Shown here piece by piece: positions 38,415 to 49,058 of a stretch of DNA of 64,000 nt. The notes below the pieces were generated by a model that ran no database searches, had not been told where the DNA came from, and was given only the letters and a program-made list of their open reading frames with translations. Position 1 is the stretch's first letter, and each line of letters starts with the position of its first letter. The position numbers and the translations under genes were made by a program. Origin of the DNA: a bacterium (GTDB lineage Bacteria; Bacillota; Bacilli; Lactobacillales; Streptococcaceae); assembly GCA_905221195.1 (NCBI GenBank), contig CAJNCF010000004.1, positions 164,810 through 228,809 of the forward strand, given 5' to 3'.

Positions 38415-39269
38415 TTATTTTATATCAACCATATTATCCCATCGCCTGAGTACATCCTTTAAGGGTTCATCCAAGTAAGAGTAGGTCTTTTCCTTTATCC
38501 AATCAGGAATACCATAAGCTGCCTCTGCTATGCTACCAGTGATTGCAGCAAGTGTATCACTGTCGCCACCAAGTGAGATAGCGTTTCTTATCGCATCTTC
38601 AAAGTCTGTACTTTCAAGAAAGGCAATAATGGCCTGAGGGACAGTATCCTGACAAGTTTCGTTGAAACAGTATATAGGGCGAATTTCATCTAAAGTTTGA
38701 GATAGATTGTAGCCGTATTCCTTCTCAATATAATCCTTAATCCGTTTTTTACATTCGGTAGGATTGTCGTTAATTGGTTGCTCATATTCGCTACAATAAC
38801 CACCAAAGTAAAATCGACATAGAAAGATAGCATCAGCTGTAGCCATGGCACCTTTGATACCTTCTGGATGATTATGAGTTATCTCTGCAGAAAGACTAGC
38901 AAGTCCTCTAGATGATGGCCACATACCAGCTCTTGCATAAAAACTACGGTCCATGACCCAAGCACAGGGAGAAACACGCATAGCTGATCCATTCCCGAAG
39001 CTATTATAAGGCTCACGGTTATCACTGTTTAGCCATGCATTAAACCGAGCACCATAATCAGCATCCGGATACATTCTGCCATATTTCTTCATAGCGTCAA
39101 TAAAGTCATCCTTTTGCCCACCATTCATGATTGCTTCAGCGATAGCACAGGTCATAACCGTATCATCTGTGAAAAAGCAGTCTTTCCGAAATAAAGGAAA
39201 GTCCTTTGTTTTGATATTGTTCCACTCGTAAACAGAACCTACAATGTCTCCAATAATTGCTCCGAGCAT
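38415..39269 (-). CDS. ADP-ribosylglycohydrolase (DraG-type)
   Basis: This 284-aa enzyme has the DraG/ARH signatures: GAIIGDIVGSVYE at the N-terminus, FTDDTVMT (T34, D35, D36) and GGDSDTLAAI near residue 237, which bind the two Mg2+ ions. It would remove ADP-ribose from a target or cleave a related glycosidic bond. It follows, by 57 nt and in the same direction, an ATP-grasp ligase and an RHH regulator. No ADP-ribosyltransferase gene is nearby, so the substrate is unknown. Confidence 0.9.
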   Translation of the reverse strand: MLGAIIGDIVGSVYEWNNIKTKDFPLFRKDCFFTDDTVMTCAIAEAIMNGGQKDDFIDAMKKYGRMYPDADYGARFNAWLNSDNREPYNSFGNGSAMRVSPCAWVMDRSFYARAGMWPSSRGLASLSAEITHNHPEGIKGAMATADAIFLCRFYFGGYCSEYEQPINDNPTECKKRIKDYIEKEYGYNLSQTLDEIRPIYCFNETCQDTVPQAIIAFLESTDFEDAIRNAISLGGDSDTLAAITGSIAEAAYGIPDWIKEKTYSYLDEPLKDVLRRWDNMVDIK

Positions 39270-39326
39270 CCGTTTCCTCCTTGTTCATTTTGATGCTTTC
39301 TATTTGAGTTAACTAACATATTTATT

Positions 39327-40085
39327 TTAGAAAATAATGTCCTGTTTCATTTTAAAAACATCATTTTTTTCAAAATAGGGTTTTACCATTTCTTTCCACC
39401 TAGCTCTATGAAAATTGATTGAGTTTAAAGGAGATAGGCCATAATTTCCCAATGCATAAACATCATTTACTTCAACAACAAGTGTCTGGCCATCACTAGT
39501 AACACCGATATCTAGTCCATAAGCAATTGGCGCGTCTTTCCAACATGATATAGCTTCATCAATTACACTAGGATCATATTGTGCATGATAATCACCTGCA
39601 TAGGGTCGAACATCTAATACGCAACCATCCAAAACAAAACAACGCCATTCAGCTATGAATTCTACAACCTCACTAATCCATATAGGATAGTCGAAAGGTA
39701 GACCAATACCCATCAAATCACGGGTTCCATTAACAACTCTTCCTGTAAAGACTTTCGATCCAGCTTTAGGTTTAATAAATTTTCCCCAATTATCAGGTAT
39801 ATTTACAATCTCTCCTAAAACGCCTGCATAAATCTTTCGACCATAAAACTCTTTAAGCTCAATAGGATAGTCGTAAACCGGAACGTTTAACTCCATCATT
39901 TTTAGTAATGCTCTGGTCTCCGTTATATAATCTACAACTGTATCATCGCTTGTTAACTGTTTTATTTCAGAAAAAGATTGATATAAAATAACTTCTTCTC
40001 CCTGTAAGTAGGCACCTACTTGAGCATTGTATTTATTAATTGAAACTTCACTTGGTAGTTTGCTTTGTCTAATATAAACAACCAT
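39327..40085 (-). CDS. ATP-grasp domain protein (R2K clade/DUF4343-like)
   Basis: The 252-aa protein has ATP-grasp features: nucleotide-binding lysines in KFIKPKAGSK (about 102-110), a strand-rich middle with EWRCFVLDG, and the metal-binding VVEVNDVYALGNYGL (E205, N207). It resembles the R2K clade, relatives of eukaryotic CDC123 predicted to modify proteins by amide bond formation. AGGAGTG precedes the ATG. An 8-bp palindrome matching half of the upstream RHH operator sits just before it. The substrate is unknown and the family assignment is from pattern recognition. Confidence 0.75.
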   Translation of the reverse strand: MVVYIRQSKLPSEVSINKYNAQVGAYLQGEEVILYQSFSEIKQLTSDDTVVDYITETRALLKMMELNVPVYDYPIELKEFYGRKIYAGVLGEIVNIPDNWGKFIKPKAGSKVFTGRVVNGTRDLMGIGLPFDYPIWISEVVEFIAEWRCFVLDGCVLDVRPYAGDYHAQYDPSVIDEAISCWKDAPIAYGLDIGVTSDGQTLVVEVNDVYALGNYGLSPLNSINFHRARWKEMVKPYFEKNDVFKMKQDIIF

Positions 40086-40101
40086 TTTATCACTCCTATA
40101 T

Positions 40102-40109
40102 CACTAGTG
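40102..40109. promoter_or_regulatory. Second copy of the RHH operator core, before the ATP-grasp gene
   Basis: CACTAGTG is palindromic. Read on the minus strand, the wider ACACTAGTGATA matches ACACTTGTGATA of the operator at 40362-40380 in 11 of 12 positions. It lies between the RHH gene and the ATP-grasp gene. Confidence 0.5.
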
Positions 40110-40147
40110 TTGCACCTTTCTGTAAAAAAATAATAGCATTTTTGCTG

Positions 40148-40336
40148 TTATTTTTTTGAGTAAATAGCTCCCATAATATCATCGAAATAATCAACAGTAT
40201 TTAGGAGCAATTCTATAACCTGAGATTTTGTTAGTCGCATTCCCCTTCTATCTCTAGCATCTTCTACTAAATTTTCAAGTTTCTCTAGATTTTTATCATC
40301 CAAGCTAATCATTATTCTATTTTTATCAGTTGCCAT
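40148..40336 (-). CDS. Ribbon-helix-helix (CopG/Arc-type) transcriptional regulator
   Basis: This 62-aa protein has an RHH layout: a short strand NRIMISLDD, a first helix with NLEKLENLVEDAR, then LTKSQVIELLLN. ATG 40336 is chosen because AGAGG lies 8 nt upstream; a GTG three codons earlier overlaps that site. Its promoter holds a 19-bp palindrome between -35 and -10, as expected for autorepression. It is the first gene of the module with the ATP-grasp and ADP-ribosylglycohydrolase genes. It could also act as an antitoxin, but no toxin is recognised. Confidence 0.8.
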   Translation of the reverse strand: MATDKNRIMISLDDKNLEKLENLVEDARDRRGMRLTKSQVIELLLNTVDYFDDIMGAIYSKK

Positions 40337-40354
40337 TTTCTTCACCTCTAGTTA

Positions 40355-40384
40355 ATTCTATCACAAGTGTAACACTTGTGTCAA
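40355..40384 (-). promoter_or_regulatory. Promoter of the RHH/ATP-grasp/ADP-ribosylglycohydrolase module
   Basis: On the minus strand a perfect TTGACA (40379-40384) and TAGAAT (40355-40360, preceded by TGA) are 18 nt apart. The operator palindrome fills the spacer. Confidence 0.75.
40362..40380. promoter_or_regulatory. 19-bp palindromic operator
   Basis: CACAAGTGT-A-ACACTTGTG is a perfect 9-1-9 palindrome. It overlaps the -35 and covers the spacer of the module promoter. It is the probable binding site of the RHH protein. Confidence 0.7.
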
Positions 40385-40718
40385 CTGGCATTTATAATAC
40401 ATTAGTTTAAAAGTGGAGAGGATTTTTAACACAGTAACTTTAAATCTTTGGTATTAAAAAATTTTCACAGTATTTATAGAAATAAAATCTGTCTCAAATA
40501 AGTTATCAAACCTAGAAAAATATGAGAGGTTACTTTAATACTTCCCTACTAAACGTGAAAAGTCTTTACCTACAAGGCTTTTGATTATCCCTTTCGTTAC
40601 AAGGTTTTGACGCTTTTACTAGCAACACTACACACTCAGCGGTTCGGACTTACCGTATCATTTCGTCGGTTTAGCTCCTCATTCTACGAATCCTATCCCA
40701 TGGGCGGAGCATCTACTT
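40385..40718. other. Intergenic region between the RHH module and rlmD
   Basis: Apart from the rlmD-like 3' remnant at 40566-40637, no gene with a start signal is visible. A 77-codon plus-strand frame runs antisense into rlmD and lacks a ribosome-binding site. The rest is AT-rich on the module side and more balanced near rlmD. Confidence 0.5.
40566..40637 (-). pseudogene. Remnant of a second rlmD/rumA-like 3' end (integration scar)
   Basis: In one minus-strand frame the DNA encodes ECVVLLVKASKP and continues 11 more residues to a TAA. This matches the conserved C-terminal pattern HVExVxLL of RumA/RlmD proteins and parallels the intact gene's own [12 protein letters not shown], but with a different sequence. 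An in-frame stop lies a few codons upstream, so only the 3' tip is present. It lies 82 bp beyond the real rlmD stop, on the same strand. Integrative elements that insert at the rumA 3' end carry or leave such duplicated ends. Confidence 0.55.
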
Positions 40719-42101
<1,383 letters not shown>

Positions 42102-42162
42102 CTATTGGCCGACAAAAAAGACGGCAACGTTACGGTTACCATCTATTATATCATGAAATTTC

Positions 42163-43137
42163 TTAAGAACCAAAACTCTTGAAGAAGTTGACAAGGGCTT
42201 GCCAGAGGGAGCTTAAGAAGTTACCGCCGTCCTCCAGCGCCTTATCCGCATCAAAGTTAAGGTTGATATTTTTAAAACTGTCGCCAGCTTGTGAAACAAT
42301 ACTTTGTTTAAGGTCATTCAGGGTTTTAGTGAAGTCTGTATTGCTGAGGATATCACTTTTTGAAAGATTCAAAGCAAAATTGATGATGATATTGATCTGG
42401 TTTCCTGTTATGACCTGATCAAGTTTGTAATTTTTCAAGGTATCTTCAACAATTTTACGGACATCTTCCTCTGTCAGATTTCCCTTGCTTTCTTTCGCTT
42501 TGGCGAGTCCTGACTTGATATCGGCTAGGGCAACGTTTAATTTATTAGCATCATAGCCATTTTTATCCTTGTTTTCAGCATTGATATCGGACAAAGCCTT
42601 CAACTCTTCTTGAGCCAAATCTTTGTTGGCTTGCGGTACCTTAGCTCCATTAGCCTCTAGCGAATAATAAATTCCTGCTAAAGCACTCTCTCCAGTAACT
42701 GGAATGGGTGCAGCTACAGTGATTTTGGCATGTTCCACGCCCAAGGTCACGGCTGCATTTCGGTACATATCCTGAGTCACCTTAGTGATGTTTTCTGGTG
42801 TTTCAATCTTGACTTCAAGTGGAGACTTGTCACCCAGTTTTTGAATCTTGGCTGATGAATACAATTGTAAGCTAGAGTCATTGGCCACATTCATAATTTT
42901 AGAATAGACATCAGGCGTCATAGTCTTGAGTTCTTTGGTATCTGTGGAGGCATTGTAGCCTAATTTTTTTAAAGTTTGATTTTTTTGGTCTTCAGATAGT
43001 GAAGAACCTAGAACATATTCAGGTTGGACATAGGTTTCATCGATAACTTTTTGCACATCTGTTGCTGCATGGACACTATTCATAGCTGTTACTGCCCACA
43101 AGACCGCAGCACTAGTCAGAAAGAGTTTCTTTCTCAT
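42163..43137 (-). CDS. Secreted DUF1002-family protein
   Basis: This 324-aa protein begins with a signal peptide (MRKKLFLTSAAVLWAV, cleavage after VHA near residue 24). It continues as a DUF1002-type extracellular protein: TPDVYSKIMN, then a region with ITVAAPIPVTGESALAGIYYSLEANG. The C-terminus is hydrophobic and aromatic (FLSSLWQALVNFFKSF), possibly membrane-associated. No sortase or lipobox signal. It follows pmp23 by about 70 nt in the same direction. Function unknown. Confidence 0.85.
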   Translation of the reverse strand: MRKKLFLTSAAVLWAVTAMNSVHAATDVQKVIDETYVQPEYVLGSSLSEDQKNQTLKKLGYNASTDTKELKTMTPDVYSKIMNVANDSSLQLYSSAKIQKLGDKSPLEVKIETPENITKVTQDMYRNAAVTLGVEHAKITVAAPIPVTGESALAGIYYSLEANGAKVPQANKDLAQEELKALSDINAENKDKNGYDANKLNVALADIKSGLAKAKESKGNLTEEDVRKIVEDTLKNYKLDQVITGNQINIIINFALNLSKSDILSNTDFTKTLNDLKQSIVSQAGDSFKNINLNFDADKALEDGGNFLSSLWQALVNFFKSFGS

Positions 43138-43210
43138 AGGGAATTTCCTCCTTTACTTTTCTAGAGTAATATATCTATCTTAAAGAAAACTTATAACAAA
43201 AACACCTGGA

Positions 43211-43825
43211 CTAGCCAGATGTTGAAAAGAGAGTGAAACATTTGATGATGTAAAGGTTGAGTTGCACCTGTCTAGAATAGTAATAGTTTCCTCCATTTAC
43301 ATAGAGTTCGGCACCGTGAAAAATAGAAATAGGGTGAATATAACTATAAGTCTTTCCAGTGGTATTGCCAAGCAAGGGAGCAACCGTATCACGAGAGTAC
43401 TGTTTGGCCAGTGCTAGGGTATTTTCCTTGCCATTTTGGGCGATAAAATCGATATAGGCAGGTCCAAAATTATAGGCTTGCACAGCTGTCCAGACATCAA
43501 CCCCCTTCTTCTGGGCCAGATAGAGATTGTCTGTCAGAGTTTGCACACCTTGCCGAATGCTAGACACATTATCATTGATGGTGTTGGTTGAACCACTTGC
43601 AGACTCACTAGACTGCATGACGTCGCCTTCTTTGCCTTTGGTTTCTGTATAAATCATAGCGAGCACAAGCTCTTCGTTTGCTGGTGTATCTTTTTCACTC
43701 AAGATTTCTCTCACCATGGGTTGATAGGTCATGACTTGCTTGACATCTTGGTGAACGCGGTAAGCTTTATAGCCAGCAAAAAGGAAGACTGCTAGTACAA
43801 GCACTCTTCGAATTCGTTTAAACAT
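43211..43825 (-). CDS. pmp23: Pmp23-like membrane-anchored lysozyme-fold peptidoglycan hydrolase
   Basis: The 204-aa protein has one N-terminal membrane segment (about residues 7-20) and an extracellular lysozyme-like domain. The probable catalytic glutamate is E61 in MIYTETKG, followed by the serine-rich QSSESASG loop typical of this bacterial lysozyme group, and VQAYNFGP. Pmp23 is a pneumococcal peptidoglycan hydrolase that affects divisome stability. It overlaps ndpA by 1 nt. The function of this copy is inferred from family resemblance. Confidence 0.88.
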   Translation of the reverse strand: MFKRIRRVLVLAVFLFAGYKAYRVHQDVKQVMTYQPMVREILSEKDTPANEELVLAMIYTETKGKEGDVMQSSESASGSTNTINDNVSSIRQGVQTLTDNLYLAQKKGVDVWTAVQAYNFGPAYIDFIAQNGKENTLALAKQYSRDTVAPLLGNTTGKTYSYIHPISIFHGAELYVNGGNYYYSRQVQLNLYIIKCFTLFSTSG

Positions 43826-44799
43826 TATTTACTTTGAATATCCTCGATATTTTTGATTAAGATAGAGTAGGTTCCATTGTCATTTTGGATAAACTCAACA
43901 GACTCGGCGTCTTGATAGACGTTATTGGGAACGATGAGCTCAATTCCATTTGACAAGGAAAGTTTTTGGTTTTCAAATTTTTTAAGCTGACGACTGGCAT
44001 CAATTTCATCAAATTGAACTGGCTCTGGCACTGCTTCTTTGACTTGGTCAATAAAGCTCAAACGAGCCGTTAGATTATTGTCGAAAAGGTCATTTGCTAA
44101 TTTTTCAGGTGACAATTCATTGCTTTCTTCCAGATTGTTAAAAATCGCTGATTTGACCTTAGATTGAAATTGAAAATCATCTGTGTTAAAAGTCTCAGCA
44201 ATTCTCTGAGCCGTTTTTTCTAATTCCTTGATAGATTTCTTGGGTGAAATTTTAGGGGCGACGGCAAGAAGATTTTCTGAAAAATAGTTCAAGAAAGCCC
44301 CGTTGTACTTGATTCGTTTTTCAATCAAGTGATATTTACGACTCTGAAGATTAACCACCAAGGCCTCATCAGCACCCGTACCAAATCCAGGCAGGTTATT
44401 CTGAGTCAGCTTGATTGGGTTATCAACTTCTCCTCCGAGGTGGGTCAAGGTCTCTCTCAGGGCAATTCGTAAGAAAGCAAAATGTTCTACACCTTCTTTA
44501 GAAAATTGCACAAAAATCAAGTCATTGGTCTTGAGATTTTCAGAAATGCTGAACTCCTCTTTCCAGAGATTAGCCAGCTTTACTGATGTCTCCAACAAAT
44601 CGTCTGTGATGTGATTGAAGAAGGGATTTTCTTCTTCGAAAATCCCAGTCTTGGCTTCATCTGAATACACACGTTCAATTTTTTTCCGCAGGTATTCTTC
44701 GATTTTTGGAGTGATATTGAGAAACTTATCCGCTAGAAACAGTTCAGTATCATCTGGGCTGAACTGGTGAATAATAGCTTTCTTAATATAAATGTCCAT
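43825..44799 (-). CDS. Nucleoid-associated protein (NdpA/YejK family)
   Basis: This 324-aa soluble protein belongs to the 37-kDa nucleoid-associated family: [12 protein letters not shown] at the N-terminus and [15 protein letters not shown] in the middle. The ATG at 44799 follows the glyA stop by 7 nt; the frame is open further upstream into glyA, but the family starts here. A GAGGA lies 11 nt upstream, slightly far. It links glyA and pmp23 in one transcription unit. Confidence 0.88.
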   Translation of the reverse strand: MDIYIKKAIIHQFSPDDTELFLADKFLNITPKIEEYLRKKIERVYSDEAKTGIFEEENPFFNHITDDLLETSVKLANLWKEEFSISENLKTNDLIFVQFSKEGVEHFAFLRIALRETLTHLGGEVDNPIKLTQNNLPGFGTGADEALVVNLQSRKYHLIEKRIKYNGAFLNYFSENLLAVAPKISPKKSIKELEKTAQRIAETFNTDDFQFQSKVKSAIFNNLEESNELSPEKLANDLFDNNLTARLSFIDQVKEAVPEPVQFDEIDASRQLKKFENQKLSLSNGIELIVPNNVYQDAESVEFIQNDNGTYSILIKNIEDIQSK

Positions 44800-44806
44800 A
44801 AAATTT

Positions 44807-46063
44807 TTAGTCCTCGTATAATGGGAAGGCATCTGTCAATGCTTTGACATCGCTTCTCACTTCTTCTAAGACAACTTCATTTCCTGCATTCTTAAGGGTT
44901 TTGATGATGAGTTCAGCCACTTTACGGCTTTCTTCTTCACCAAATCCACGTGCAGTAATAGCTGCAGATCCGATACGAATACCACTTGTCTTAAATGGTG
45001 ACAAGCTTTCGTATGGGATTGAGTTTTTATTTAGAGTAATATTGACTTCATCCAGCAAGTTTTGAGCAACTTTTCCGTTTTCTACAACCTTAGTTACATC
45101 TACTAGGAAGAGGTGGTTTTCAGTTCCTCCAGAAATGATACGGAAATCAGGGTCTTGCAAGAAGACATCTGCCATAGCCTTGCTGTTTTTGATAACATTG
45201 ATAGCGTATTCTTTGAAGGCTGGATCCAAAACTTCTTTGAAGGAAACAGCCTTAGCTGCAACAACATGCTCCAAAGGACCGCCCTGAATACCTGGGAAAA
45301 TTGCTGAATTGATTTTCTTAGCTAGTTCCTCATCATTAGTCAAAATCAAACCACCACGTGGACCACGAAGGGTTTTGTGGGTCGTTGTTGTTGTGATGTG
45401 AGCGTATGGCACTGGACTTGGGTGAAGACCAGCTGCCACCAAACCAGCGATATGGGCCATATCGACCATAAGCTTAGCCCCAACAGCATCTGCGATTTCA
45501 CGGAATTTTGAGAAGTCGATAATTTGAGAATAGGCTGAAGCACCTGCTACGATCAATTTTGGTTTGACTTCTTGGGCTTGTTTCAAGATAGCATCAAAGT
45601 CCAAGAGTTCCGTTTCAGGGTCAACACTGTAAGAAACAAAGTTGTAGGTTTGACCAGAGAAGCTAACAGGAGCTCCGTGAGTCAAGTGTCCACCTGCTGC
45701 CAAATCCATCCCCATAACGGTATCCCCTGGCTCAATCAAGGCCATGTAAGCCGCACAGTTGGCTTGGCTTCCTGAGTGAGGTTGAACATTGGCGAATTTA
45801 GCACCAAAAATTTCTTTTGCACGTTCAATAGCTAGACTTTCCACCACGTCTACCACATCAGTCCCACCATAGTAACGGCGGCCTGGGTAACCTTCGGCAT
45901 ATTTATTCGTCAAGATAGACCCTTGAGCTGCCATAACAGCCTTGGAAACTACGTTTTCCGAAGCAATCAACTCAATGTTGTTTTGTTGGCGTTCTTCTTC
46001 TTTGGCAATAGCATTCCAGAGATCAGCATCGTATGCTTTAAAATCATCTTTGTCAAAAATCAT
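44807..46063 (-). CDS. glyA: Serine hydroxymethyltransferase
   Basis: GlyA interconverts serine and glycine with tetrahydrofolate, supplying one-carbon units. The 418-aa PLP enzyme has [11 protein letters not shown] at the N-terminus, [15 protein letters not shown], and the PLP lysine in [14 protein letters not shown]. Full length, highly conserved. It lies 60 nt after the GNAT gene in the tdk-to-pmp23 run. Confidence 0.98.
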   Translation of the reverse strand: MIFDKDDFKAYDADLWNAIAKEEERQQNNIELIASENVVSKAVMAAQGSILTNKYAEGYPGRRYYGGTDVVDVVESLAIERAKEIFGAKFANVQPHSGSQANCAAYMALIEPGDTVMGMDLAAGGHLTHGAPVSFSGQTYNFVSYSVDPETELLDFDAILKQAQEVKPKLIVAGASAYSQIIDFSKFREIADAVGAKLMVDMAHIAGLVAAGLHPSPVPYAHITTTTTHKTLRGPRGGLILTNDEELAKKINSAIFPGIQGGPLEHVVAAKAVSFKEVLDPAFKEYAINVIKNSKAMADVFLQDPDFRIISGGTENHLFLVDVTKVVENGKVAQNLLDEVNITLNKNSIPYESLSPFKTSGIRIGSAAITARGFGEEESRKVAELIIKTLKNAGNEVVLEEVRSDVKALTDAFPLYED

Positions 46064-46123
46064 AGGTCTTCTCCTTTATAGTGTGACTGGTCCTCTAGTT
46101 TGTTTTTACAATAAGAAAATAAA

Positions 46124-46555
46124 CTAAAAGATGCGAATAAACCGTTTCTGCATTTTATCACAAGTATAACCAACTTTTTCATAAAATGCATGAGCACCCA
46201 GACGATGATCGGCAGAGTTTAAGCGAATAAACCCATAGCCACGTCTTTTTGCTTCTTGATCCAACCCTTGTAATAAGCTTTTACCGATACCTTGCCCTTG
46301 TGCTTGAGGTGAAACCGCTAAGCCTAAGATATTAAATCCTGCTCTGGAATAGAGGGATTCGTAAACTTCAGCATGCACATATCCAAGTAGGACATGACTG
46401 ACTTCATCCTCATAGCCAAGTAGGAAATGATGGGAATCCTTAGATAGTCTAGCTAGTTGACTAGCTGTGTCCTCTGGACTAAAAGAATAGCCTAAGGCTT
46501 CTTGGTTAATTTCACAAATGGCTTTCACATCAGTTTCTCTTAAATTTCTTAGCAT
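46124..46555 (-). CDS. GNAT-family N-acetyltransferase
   Basis: This 143-aa acetyltransferase has the acetyl-CoA binding motif A VSPQAQGQGIGKSLL and the C-terminal GAHAFYEKVGY. The ATG at 46555 overlaps the stop of the upstream tsaC-like gene (ATGAGATG) and has AGGAGG before it; the longer open frame has no such support. Acceptor unknown; a RimI-like protein acetylase is possible. Confidence 0.88.
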   Translation of the reverse strand: MLRNLRETDVKAICEINQEALGYSFSPEDTASQLARLSKDSHHFLLGYEDEVSHVLLGYVHAEVYESLYSRAGFNILGLAVSPQAQGQGIGKSLLQGLDQEAKRRGYGFIRLNSADHRLGAHAFYEKVGYTCDKMQKRFIRIF

Positions 46556-46556
46556 C

Positions 46557-47159
46557 TCATTCCTCCTCAAAAGAAATCTCTGGCAACTGTGCAAGAATAT
46601 CTTCTCGCTTAATCGCCCCTTGGCGTAAGATTTTCACCTTGTCTCTAGACAAGTCCAAAATAGTTGAATCCTGTCCAGTTAGAAAAGCATCGTCTTCCAG
46701 ACCCAAAACTTCTTGGGCAAAATCCTCTATAATTTGATCAAATGTCACACCACTTGCCTGACCTGAAATATTGGCAGACGGCCCAATCAATGGACCTGTC
46801 TTTCGAATCAAATCCAGTGTAATGGGGTGACTGGGCATCCGAAATCCCACCGTTGCAAGACCAGAATTAACCCAATAGGGAACTCGGTCATTGGCTTCAA
46901 GGATAATGGTCAAGGGACCTGGTAAAAAGGTCTCTACAAGTTTTTGTAGATAAATTGGCTGATTCTTTGAAAAGTACAAGATGTCCTCTAAAGAGGCGAT
47001 ATTTAGATTGAGTGCCTTGTCTCTAGGGCGACGTTTGAGTTGGTAAACATGGTCAACTGCTTTTTCGTCTAAAGCCTTGGCAAAGAGACCGTAAACTGTC
47101 TCCGTAGGCAGAACGACAGCTCCACCATTTTCCAACTCTTGTTTAATCCTGTCCATCAT
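46557..47159 (-). CDS. L-threonylcarbamoyladenylate synthase (Sua5/YrdC/YwlC type)
   Basis: This 200-aa YrdC-domain protein makes threonylcarbamoyl-AMP for the tRNA t6A37 modification. Signatures are VVLPTETVYGL, KRRPRDKALN and GPLIGPSANISG. The ATG at 47159 lies within the 3' end of prmC, with 17 nt of overlap, and a second ATG follows directly. The long open frame upstream is the prmC shadow. The short form lacks the Sua5 C-terminal domain. Confidence 0.93.
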   Translation of the reverse strand: MMDRIKQELENGGAVVLPTETVYGLFAKALDEKAVDHVYQLKRRPRDKALNLNIASLEDILYFSKNQPIYLQKLVETFLPGPLTIILEANDRVPYWVNSGLATVGFRMPSHPITLDLIRKTGPLIGPSANISGQASGVTFDQIIEDFAQEVLGLEDDAFLTGQDSTILDLSRDKVKILRQGAIKREDILAQLPEISFEEE

Positions 47160-47979
47160 CAACCACGACCATCCTATCTTGACCAAATTGATCCTTGAGT
47201 GTTCGAACTCGCTTTTCAGGAAGATGTTTCCTAAAAAGTTCAGGAACACTTTGACCTTGCTTGTATCCAATTTCAAGGTAAATCTTACCACCATCTGTGA
47301 GATAGTCTTTTGCATCTTCCGCAATTCTACGGTAAATAGCTAGGCCATCCTCATCTGCAAAGAGAGCTAGATGAGGTTCTGAATGCAAAACATTCAAACC
47401 GACCTCTGACTCATCTTCACGAGAGATATAGGGTGGATTGGATACAATTATATCATATTTTTCAGAAATTTCTGCAAAACAATCAGATTTTTTAAAAAAT
47501 ATATTAAACTTTTGATTGTTAGCATTTTCGCTAGCTAAATCTAAAGCATCTTGGGAAATATCTGCTGCTGTCACTGACCAATCTTGTCTATTTTTTGCTA
47601 AGGCAAGAGCAATAGCTCCACTACCTGTTCCAATATCTAGAACTGAAAGATTCGTCTCAGGATTTTCAGCAAGGATAAGCTCAACCAACTCCTCTGTCTC
47701 TGGACGAGGAATCAAAACCCGCTCATCAACTTTTAACTGCATTCCATAAAAATCTGCCTGTCCAATGATGTACTGGGCCGGTTTATGAGCTACTAACTGT
47801 TGGAAAATTCCGTTTACAAATAGTTCTTCCTCTTCCGTCACTTCCTGCTGGAGGGCAAAAACAAAGTCAGTAAAATATAGATTTTTCAGGCTACGATAGA
47901 CAAAAGAGAGGCTTTCTGCTTCCTCTCCTTGTCTTATCAACTCTTCTTCAAAATCTGAAAATAATTGAGCTAATTTCAT
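47143..47979 (-). CDS. prmC: Peptide chain release factor N5-glutamine methyltransferase
   Basis: PrmC methylates the glutamine of the GGQ motif in release factors. The 278-aa protein has the SAM site VLDIGTGSGAIAL and the substrate-binding NPPY motif (IVSNPPYISRED). Its substrate gene prfA lies directly upstream, with the prfA stop and prmC start overlapping by 1 nt. It also overlaps the tsaC-like gene. Confidence 0.96.
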   Translation of the reverse strand: MKLAQLFSDFEEELIRQGEEAESLSFVYRSLKNLYFTDFVFALQQEVTEEEELFVNGIFQQLVAHKPAQYIIGQADFYGMQLKVDERVLIPRPETEELVELILAENPETNLSVLDIGTGSGAIALALAKNRQDWSVTAADISQDALDLASENANNQKFNIFFKKSDCFAEISEKYDIIVSNPPYISREDESEVGLNVLHSEPHLALFADEDGLAIYRRIAEDAKDYLTDGGKIYLEIGYKQGQSVPELFRKHLPEKRVRTLKDQFGQDRMVVVDDGQD

Positions 47980-49058
47980 TATTTGTTTAATTCTTCTAAT
48001 TTTTGTGTTTGGTCATAAAGAACCAAGGCATCCACAACTTCGTCCAATTTACCAGATAAAATCGTATCTAGTTTTTGGAGGGTTAAGCCGATACGGTGAT
48101 CTGTGACACGGTTTTGTGGGAAGTTATAAGTTCGGATCCGTTCTGAACGGTCACCAGTACCGATTGTCGACTTACGCTCAGCGTCTTGTTCATCTTGTGC
48201 AATCTGAGCAAAGTGGTCAGCAACACGCGCACGAATGATTTTCATGGCCTTCTCACGGTTCTTCTGCTGGGTACGTTCTTCCTGCATCTCAACCTTGATA
48301 TTGGTTGGCAAGTGAACGATACGCACGGCAGTAGCAACCTTATTGACGTTCTGTCCACCAGCACCAGATGCGTGGTAGATATCAACACGAAGGTCTTTTG
48401 GATCAATATCATATTCAACTTCTTCCACTTCAGGCATGACAAGAACTGTCGCTGTCGAGGTATGAACACGGCCTTGGCTTTCTGTCACAGGGACACGTTG
48501 CACACGGTGAGCACCAGACTCATACTTGAGTTTAGAATAAACTGACTGACCAGAAACCATGGCAACCACTTCTTTGAAACCACCTACGCCGTTCATAGAG
48601 GCCTCCATGACTTCAAAGCGCCACCCTTGGGCTTCCGCATACTTTTGGTACATAGTTAGCAAATCCCCAGCAAAAAGTGCTGCTTCATCTCCGCCAGCCG
48701 CTCCACGGATTTCAAGGATGATATTCTTGTCATCGTTTGGATCCTTTGGAAGGAGCAAGATTTTTAGTTTTTCTTCGTATTCTTCTTTTTCAGCCTTGGC
48801 ATCTTTGAGCTCTTGCTTGGCCATTTCTTCCAAGTCAGCATCTCCGCCTGATTCCTTAATCATTTCTTCAGCATCAACGATGTTTTGAAGGACTTGTTTG
48901 TACTCACGGTAGGCTGTCACCGTATCACGAGTTGAAGCCTCTTCTTTTGAAAGCTCCATAAAACGTTTGGTGTCTGAAACGACATCAGGGTCACTCAGCA
49001 ATTCTCCTAATTCTTCATAACGGTCTTCTACAGCTTGTAGTTGATCATAGATGTTCAT
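47979..49058 (-). CDS. prfA: Peptide chain release factor 1
   Basis: RF1 terminates translation at UAA and UAG. The 359-aa protein has the GGQ motif in [12 protein letters not shown] and a codon-recognition region around [14 protein letters not shown]. The C-terminal sequence [15 protein letters not shown] is typical. It overlaps tdk by 4 nt and prmC by 1 nt. Confidence 0.98.
   Translation of the reverse strand: MNIYDQLQAVEDRYEELGELLSDPDVVSDTKRFMELSKEEASTRDTVTAYREYKQVLQNIVDAEEMIKESGGDADLEEMAKQELKDAKAEKEEYEEKLKILLLPKDPNDDKNIILEIRGAAGGDEAALFAGDLLTMYQKYAEAQGWRFEVMEASMNGVGGFKEVVAMVSGQSVYSKLKYESGAHRVQRVPVTESQGRVHTSTATVLVMPEVEEVEYDIDPKDLRVDIYHASGAGGQNVNKVATAVRIVHLPTNIKVEMQEERTQQKNREKAMKIIRARVADHFAQIAQDEQDAERKSTIGTGDRSERIRTYNFPQNRVTDHRIGLTLQKLDTILSGKLDEVVDALVLYDQTQKLEELNK

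Noticed and set aside
47160..47324. N-terminal extension of the threonylcarbamoyl-AMP synthase
   Set aside because: The extra frame lies within prmC, and the YrdC family starts at MMDRIKQE.
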